The notes under the pieces are model-generated. The model was not told the DNA's origin. It worked only from the letters and a program-made list of their open reading frames with translations, and made no database searches. A program made the position numbers and the translations under genes. A DNA stretch of 11,129 bases from Coprovicinus avistercoris (lineage in GTDB: Bacteria; Actinomycetota; Coriobacteriia; Coriobacteriales; Atopobiaceae), in the NCBI GenBank assembly GCA_018714895.1, contig DVMQ01000019.1:1-11129 (forward strand), read 5' to 3'. Positions 6,761 through 11,129 of the stretch are shown here, piece by piece (the first letter of the stretch is position 1; each line of letters starts with the position of its first letter).

Positions 6761-7589
6761 ATGAATAAAACCTTTAAGAAACACGGGGGTTTTAACGAGG
6801 ATCTTCGTGGAGAGGCAGCTGCACTTGCATGGCTTAAGGAAGCCGAACAGCAAGGTGGCCTTCCTGCAGTTACTGTTATTTCTTCTTCGCAAGATACTCT
6901 TATTGAAGAGCAAATAGTTACTACAGTACCAACTGCACAGGCAGCTCGAAAAGCTGGAAGAGCACTAGCAATAACCCATGCAGCAGGAGCCGGATGGTAT
7001 GGTTGTCCTCCACCTGATTGGCATGGTAACGGCTATGTTATTTCTGGTGTTTGTACGCCTGTTGTCTCTCAAGAGAATTCATACACCTCTTGGGGTGCAT
7101 TTTTCGCACATGAACGCCTAGAACCGTATATGAAATACGCGCGCGATCGTCAGGTTCTACAAGCGAGTCACATAAAGATACTTGAACGTATATGTACCCG
7201 CCTTGATAGGGGTGATTTTGATACACCACAACCTTTGCTTGTAGAGCAGGCGCCTACCAACTCCAACATAGCATGCGCTCGAATTCATGGGGATCTTTGG
7301 GCTGGCAATCTCTTATGGGATGCAAACCCCACAAACCCGATAGGAGCCATACTTATAGACCCAATGGCACATGGCGGACATGCGGAAACAGATCTCGCCA
7401 TGTTGGCGCTTTTCGGATGTGCATATCTAAAGGAATTTATTGAAGGGTACGAGAGTATTTCTCCCCTTGCAAGATGGTTGGCAAGAACGAATTGCTCTCC
7501 ACCAATTATCGCCACTGCTTTTGCATTGTGCTCTTTTCGGCAGTGCCTATGTATACAAAACAATGCGCGCTGCCGAGCGGTACATATAA
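6761..7589 (+). pseudogene. Fructosamine/ketosamine-3-kinase family gene with a one-base frameshift
   Basis: Family members phosphorylate sugars attached to amines so that glycated proteins or amino acids are repaired. From ATG 6761 the first frame reads 237 residues: an N-lobe with RGEAAALAWL (16-25), the kinase catalytic loop HGDLWAGN (176-183), and LIDP (198-201) followed by HAETDLAMLALFG, all hallmarks of the family. After SPLA (GCA codon 7469-7471) the frame loses the family. The next frame, from 7473 to the TAA at 7587-7589, gives DGWQERIALHQL then SPLLLHCALFGSAYVYKT and ends AAERYI, the expected C-terminus. Removing one A at 7471-7472 restores a 275-aa protein of normal length. The uncorrected frame runs on to 7765 through the terminator and antisense to pfkA. 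Cause: real mutation or sequencing error; programmed shifting looks unlikely. The N-terminus is short, as in actinobacterial members. Confidence 0.85.
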
Positions 7590-7600
7590 TTATCGCTCAT

Positions 7601-7634
7601 AAAAAGGGATGCTCATACACGATGAGCATCCCTT
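7601..7634 (-). terminator. Intrinsic terminator of pfkA
   Basis: A perfect 13-base-pair stem, AAGGGATGCTCAT (7604-7616) with ATGAGCATCCCTT (7622-7634), has a five-base loop. On the minus strand it is followed by a run of five T residues (7605 to 7601) and begins 25 bases beyond the pfkA stop. On the plus strand it is followed by ATTCAC rather than a T-run, so it mainly serves pfkA, though the stem could also weakly stop the convergent kinase transcript. Confidence 0.85.
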
Positions 7635-7659
7635 ATTCACAAAGGTTGTTATCGATTGA

Positions 7660-8748
7660 TTATCGATCGCCAAAATTAATACCGAGAGCACGCGCCTCAC
7701 GTACGAGATCACTCTTAGGATCAACATACTTGAGTTTCCCTGCAATCTTATCTAGTGGCACGTGAGTCATCTTGCCGTTGACCAAAGCAACCATATATCC
7801 GACTTTGCCACTTAAGAAGCCAAGCGCAGCTTCGACACCACACTGAGTTGCAAAAATGCGATCCTGGGCATCCGGTGCGCCACCACGCTGCGTATGCCCA
7901 GGAATGGCAACGCGTGTTTCACGTCCTGTTTGCTTTTCAATTTCCTTGGCGATGTCATACACAATGGAAGGGCTCTTACGTGCAGCAAGCTTCTTCTTAT
8001 ACTCCTTCTTTGAAAGTTTGGAATCCTCTTTGGAGATTGCGCCTTCTGCAACTGCCACAATAGTGAAGCGACTGCCTGTTTCCATGCGTCGCTCGATTGT
8101 CTTTATGACGTTCTTCATCTCATAGGGAATTTCAGGAATAAGGATCACGTCAGCGCCGCCGGCAACACCAGCATAGAGAGGAATCCAGCCAACCTTATGA
8201 CCCATAATCTCAACTACAAAAACGCGTCCATGTGAACTTGCCGTAGTATGAATGTTGTCTATGCATTCAGTTGCAACTTCCACTGCACTGGTAAAACCAA
8301 AAGTCATATCGGTTCCCCAGGTATCATTATCAATTGTTTTAGGAAGTCCAATAACTGAAAGCCCTTCCTGAGAAAGGCGATTTGCTGTCTTAAGCGAACC
8401 ATTGCCACCTAAGACGAACAGGCAATCCAGCTTATGGGCATGATAGGTTTCTTTCATTGCAACGACTTTATCCACACCATCTGCTTCAGGAATATCAAGC
8501 AGCTTAAAAGGCGTACGGCTTGTACCTAAAATGGTTCCACCGCGCGTAAGAATACCAGCAAAGTCATGGGAATCCATCTTACGGAAACGGTCATAAATGA
8601 GACCTTGGTAGCCGTCTTCAAATCCAATAATTTCTACGCGCTCCCCCACCTTGCGAGTTTCGTGAAGCAGTGTCTTTATGATTCCACGCATAGTGGCATT
8701 GAGGGCTTGGCAATCGCCACCGCTGGTAAGAAGGCCGATTCTAATCAT
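7660..8748 (-). CDS. pfkA: 6-phosphofructokinase, group III type
   Basis: It phosphorylates fructose 6-phosphate to the 1,6-bisphosphate, the committed step of glycolysis. Of 362 aa, the visible motifs are the phosphate-donor site SGGDCQALNA (9-18), GTSR (75-78), GGNGSLKTA (114-122), the catalytic PKTIDND (136-142), the substrate-binding stretch EIMGHKVGW, and GHTQRGGAPDAQDR. E. coli Gly104 corresponds to Gly117 here, which favours ATP as donor. Position 124 is Lys137, as in pyrophosphate enzymes and in the ATP-dependent Streptomyces PFK. E. coli Asp103 is replaced by Asn116. Together these place it in the mixed group III, most probably ATP-using. Length fits that group (about 340-365 aa against 320 in E. 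coli). The start at 8748 follows GAGAAG. The gene is downstream of the flippase gene on the same strand, with a 206-base gap, so it may have its own promoter. Confidence 0.93.
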   Translation of the reverse strand: MIRIGLLTSGGDCQALNATMRGIIKTLLHETRKVGERVEIIGFEDGYQGLIYDRFRKMDSHDFAGILTRGGTILGTSRTPFKLLDIPEADGVDKVVAMKETYHAHKLDCLFVLGGNGSLKTANRLSQEGLSVIGLPKTIDNDTWGTDMTFGFTSAVEVATECIDNIHTTASSHGRVFVVEIMGHKVGWIPLYAGVAGGADVILIPEIPYEMKNVIKTIERRMETGSRFTIVAVAEGAISKEDSKLSKKEYKKKLAARKSPSIVYDIAKEIEKQTGRETRVAIPGHTQRGGAPDAQDRIFATQCGVEAALGFLSGKVGYMVALVNGKMTHVPLDKIAGKLKYVDPKSDLVREARALGINFGDR

Positions 8749-8954
8749 TGCTTCTCGCTTTCCCTAAAGGGCGCAAGGGTTTTACGGAGCAGTCATACCC
8801 TCACGTCTCCGAACCGTTCTAAGACTAAGTTTGGCACAAGCGGCGCTTAAAGCTGTGCAAAATTAGAGATAAACGACAAGCGAGCCAGATACAAAGAGAA
8901 CGAATGTCTCACGCACAAAATGCAAGTAGGTTTAAGCAGACGCTCTAGCGGTTT
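8749..8954. other. Intergenic region upstream of pfkA
   Basis: No gene or RNA is recognisable in these 206 bases. On the minus strand I found only poor promoter candidates, such as TTGTAT and TATCTC 17 bases apart near 8890-8862. An imperfect inverted repeat, TTGGCACAAGC (8831-8841) with GCTGTGCAA (8852-8860), pairs over nine bases with two bulged bases and could be an operator or leader structure. No clear terminator for the upstream flippase gene is visible, so read-through into pfkA is possible. Confidence 0.3.
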
Positions 8955-10163
8955 CTACCTTCGCGAACGTTTCTTGTGGCGTAAACGATGTGGGTTGATG
9001 CGTGCACCATTTGGTGAGATACGCTTTTTTCGCTTTATGCTTGTCCAGAACGACTGGAAGCGAGTGCGCACCCGACGCCACCGCGTATTGATAGAAACAC
9101 CAGAATCAGAACGAAGACCCATAACAAGCGCTGAAGCAAGTACAGGCAGGAAATATTGCACCATACGCCATACGACAAAACCTGCCGCAACCTCTGAGCC
9201 GAACATAGGTGCAAACAAAAATGCAAAACCACCTTCAGCACCACCAGTGCCGCCCGGGAGTGGCACCGCGGAGGTGAGAAGTTCAATCATCGACCCACAG
9301 GCAAGACAGGTAAGAAAATCTGCTTCAATGCCAAATGCTTTGAGTACAAACCACGGAAGAGAGAATTGCCATCCGAGCTGAATAAGGGTGACCACCAGCG
9401 TAGCCAGCATACGCCGCCAATCACGAGCTGCATGAGAAAACCCTCGAGAGAATTCCAGAACTTGCGTATCGAGAAAAGACCGATATTTTGAAAGGTCTTT
9501 GTTGGGTGCAAAACGTTTAACAAGTCTAAGAACAGCATTTCCCAGGCGCATTACCAAACGAGGCGCTAAACAAATAGCGAGAAGCGCAATGACTTCCACT
9601 ATTTTGAAGCCAAAAAGAGCTGCTCCGATAAGAAAAACATTGCCGTACGTCTCAACAAAATATCCCCCACGGAATATAAGCATCAGCGCAGCAAAGATTC
9701 CTTCACCGGCCTCATAAACGATAAAGCGCGTATATTGCAGTGCACCCGCACCACCCATGGACAGGCCTGTACGCGAAAGACGAAATATCTGCGCCGGAGC
9801 ACCGCCAGTGCCATTGGGAGTGAGGTTAGAGAAAAAGATACCTGTGGCCTCAACGCTCATAAGGTCACGGATACCAACAGGCGATTTTGGATCATCAATT
9901 ACTGCCAATACATAGGCAAGTACACCAAAGAAAAAGTAAACCACATAGGCGCCCATGGCTAAGACAACCCATGTATTATTCAGCGTTCTCAGGGATTCAA
10001 TAAATTCGCCCCATTGTCCCGAGATGACAAGATAAGCTGCATAGATAAGAGCTACTACGCAGAGAAAAATAACACTCTTGCGCACTGATCCCATATTTTG
10101 ATGGGATGAATCAGCGCTACTCGAGACAGTTGTACGAACCTTCGCACGCTTATTTCTAGCCAT
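8955..10163 (-). CDS. Flippase-like integral membrane protein (UPF0104 / LPG synthase TM / AglD2 family)
   Basis: This 402-aa protein contains about eight hydrophobic segments between residues 29 and 350. It has the two signature loops of the family: NLTPNGTGGAPAQ (113-125) and PLPGGTGGAEGGF (301-313). The same fold forms the membrane half of MprF, where it flips lysyl-phosphatidylglycerol. Stand-alone members sit beside glycosyltransferases and are thought to move or modify glycolipids. There is no C-terminal aminoacyl-transferase domain, so it is not a full MprF. The ends are soluble and basic: a Lys/Arg/Ser-rich N-terminus (1-28) and a Lys/Arg-rich tail (361-402). The ribosome site before ATG 10163 is weak; an internal Met24 is an alternative start, also without a good site. 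It begins 21 nt after the upstream glycosyltransferase stop, so the two are probably one operon and one pathway. Substrate unknown. Confidence 0.85.
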   Translation of the reverse strand: MARNKRAKVRTTVSSSADSSHQNMGSVRKSVIFLCVVALIYAAYLVISGQWGEFIESLRTLNNTWVVLAMGAYVVYFFFGVLAYVLAVIDDPKSPVGIRDLMSVEATGIFFSNLTPNGTGGAPAQIFRLSRTGLSMGGAGALQYTRFIVYEAGEGIFAALMLIFRGGYFVETYGNVFLIGAALFGFKIVEVIALLAICLAPRLVMRLGNAVLRLVKRFAPNKDLSKYRSFLDTQVLEFSRGFSHAARDWRRMLATLVVTLIQLGWQFSLPWFVLKAFGIEADFLTCLACGSMIELLTSAVPLPGGTGGAEGGFAFLFAPMFGSEVAAGFVVWRMVQYFLPVLASALVMGLRSDSGVSINTRWRRVRTRFQSFWTSIKRKKRISPNGARINPHRLRHKKRSRR

Positions 10164-10184
10164 GGAATCTACAGCGGTTTGGTG

Positions 10185-11129
10185 TTAGTTGAACTTTACT
10201 ATGCGTCGTGCGAGACGATAGGCGCCAGACGTAATATCTTTTCCTGCCTTACTCGGCAAGTTAGTCATGATGCCAATAAAGCCTAAACGACAACGACGCC
10301 AGAGACGCCTATCGTAATCATGTAGATCATTCCAAAGCTTCTTAAGCTCATCCATCGCATCCGGACGATCGGAAAGCTTTGAGAACACCGAGCAAATTGC
10401 CATCATAATGACAAAATAATTCACCATGTAACTACGCAGCTGTACTGAAGCAATGTCTTCATACAGGTGGTAGCTATTCATCATGATGCGTGTAACGCGC
10501 ACCTGCTGATCAATTCTGCTAGCCATCACATGCTCATTAACCGATTGATCTTCACGTCCAATAAAGTAACGATAGAGATCAACATCGAGGTAGCACATGG
10601 TTTCACAGCGTGGGAGCGGGACATAGGCATAGATATTGTCTACATAGAAGGTATGAGCTGGGAGCGGTAAGCCGCCACCAGCGCGCAAAACATCGGCTCG
10701 GTAACAAAGAGAATGCATGAGCAAGTTTTGCGTCATGTGGAAGTGCCCTATTTCATTCCAGGCAAATACTCGGCCTTCAGGAAGCACCTTACGATAATCC
10801 ACAACATTTTGCTTTCCATCAACCACATGTTCGTACACATAGTTGGTGATAAACAAGTCAATTCTATTATCTGTTTTGATAGCAGTGCGGATATAATCAA
10901 GCAGCACGCTCAATGCATGGGCATCAACCCAGTCGTCAGAATCCACAACCTTGTAATACACACCATCTGCATGCTCAAGACCCGTCTTGACTGCTATACC
11001 ATGTCCACCATTTTCTTGGTGGACTGCTTTGATGAGGTTGGGATAGCGCTCCGCCCACTCATCGGCTTTCTGAGGGGTGGTATCTTTCTGAGAGCCATCA
11101 TCAACAATGACAATCTGAATGTCATCTGC
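10185..11129 (-). CDS. Family 2 glycosyltransferase, N-terminus outside the window
   Basis: The reading frame is open to the right edge, so the GTG at 10961 is not the start; 314 residues are visible. At the edge the GT-A fold is already under way: QIVIVDDGSQKDTT (5-18 of the fragment), QENGGHGIAVKTGL (42-55), then the metal and nucleotide-sugar site VVDSDDW (61-67). Only the first few dozen residues, including the first beta strand, should be missing. No membrane helix is obvious apart from a short hydrophobic patch near MVNYFVIMMAICSVF, and the C-terminus is basic (RLARRIVKFN), so it is probably a cytoplasmic, peripherally membrane-bound enzyme. It probably adds a sugar to a lipid or surface polymer, with the following flippase-like protein acting on the product. 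Sugar and acceptor are unknown. Confidence 0.88.
   Translation of the reverse strand, partial: ADDIQIVIVDDGSQKDTTPQKADEWAERYPNLIKAVHQENGGHGIAVKTGLEHADGVYYKVVDSDDWVDAHALSVLLDYIRTAIKTDNRIDLFITNYVYEHVVDGKQNVVDYRKVLPEGRVFAWNEIGHFHMTQNLLMHSLCYRADVLRAGGGLPLPAHTFYVDNIYAYVPLPRCETMCYLDVDLYRYFIGREDQSVNEHVMASRIDQQVRVTRIMMNSYHLYEDIASVQLRSYMVNYFVIMMAICSVFSKLSDRPDAMDELKKLWNDLHDYDRRLWRRCRLGFIGIMTNLPSKAGKDITSGAYRLARRIVKFN

Noticed and set aside
7463..7475. Programmed +1 ribosomal frameshifting in the kinase gene
   Set aside because: There is no stop or rare codon at the shift point, no release-factor-type slip sequence, and no obvious upstream Shine-Dalgarno stimulator. A simple extra A explains it.
7472..7765. 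The C-terminal 97 residues of the apparent 334-aa kinase reading frame, overlapping the pfkA 3' end
   Set aside because: These residues have no family resemblance, cross the pfkA terminator and run antisense to pfkA. The true C-terminus is in the next frame and ends at 7589.
8831..8860. Inverted repeat upstream of pfkA as a riboswitch or definite operator
   Set aside because: It is short and has two bulges, with no conserved riboswitch elements and no known operator consensus; kept only as a note in the intergenic entry.
8920..9381. Plus-strand 153-residue reading frame overlapping the flippase gene
   Set aside because: It is antisense to a well-supported membrane protein, shows low-complexity Arg/Pro/Ser composition with no motif, and has no ribosome site.
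10185..10961. Start of the right-edge glycosyltransferase at the GTG near 10961
   Set aside because: The same frame continues to the window edge and encodes the nucleotide-binding VDDGS and NGGHG motifs, so the GTG is internal.

Overview
This window looks like ordinary chromosome from a bacterium of moderate GC content. The best fit is a low-GC actinobacterium of the class Coriobacteriia (Atopobium/Olsenella-like). That is an inference from three things: an actinobacterial-type short fructosamine kinase, a group III-type phosphofructokinase with a Gly/Lys active-site pair (Streptomyces-like), and moderate base composition. No 16S rRNA or ribosomal protein gene is present to settle it. I see no phage, transposase, CRISPR array or defence genes.

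Layout. Positions 1-22 are the 5' end of a tRNA gene on the minus strand, with a well-formed promoter and a phased A-tract upstream. A complete tRNA-Val(GAC) with its own promoter and intrinsic terminator follows on the plus strand (154-326). Next comes a two-gene plus-strand iron unit: a fused FeoA-FeoB ferrous iron transporter (458-2923) and a Cof-type HAD phosphatase (2937-3815). It ends at a terminator that lies inside the 3' end of the convergent gene. Two minus-strand glycosyltransferase genes follow (3823-6606): a GtrB/DPM-like polyprenyl-phosphate glycosyltransferase and a GT-C integral membrane glycosyltransferase, 3 nt apart. Together they can make and use a lipid-linked sugar donor at the cell surface. 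Divergent from them is a fructosamine kinase family gene (6761-7589) broken by a one-base frameshift near 7471. A strong terminator separates it from the convergent 6-phosphofructokinase gene (7660-8748, minus). Upstream of that, on the same strand, lie a UPF0104/AglD-type flippase-like membrane protein (8955-10163) and a family 2 glycosyltransferase (10185 to the right edge, N-terminus outside the window), 21 nt apart.

How the genes work together. The region mixes housekeeping functions (tRNAs, iron uptake, glycolysis, protein deglycation) with two separate envelope glycosylation modules. The most concrete observation is the frameshifted fructosamine kinase: its conserved C-terminus is intact in the next reading frame, and a naive ORF call would replace it with about 97 residues of antisense noise. 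I did not find a convincing new biological system; the remaining findings are smaller points of gene fusion, regulatory layout and active-site composition.
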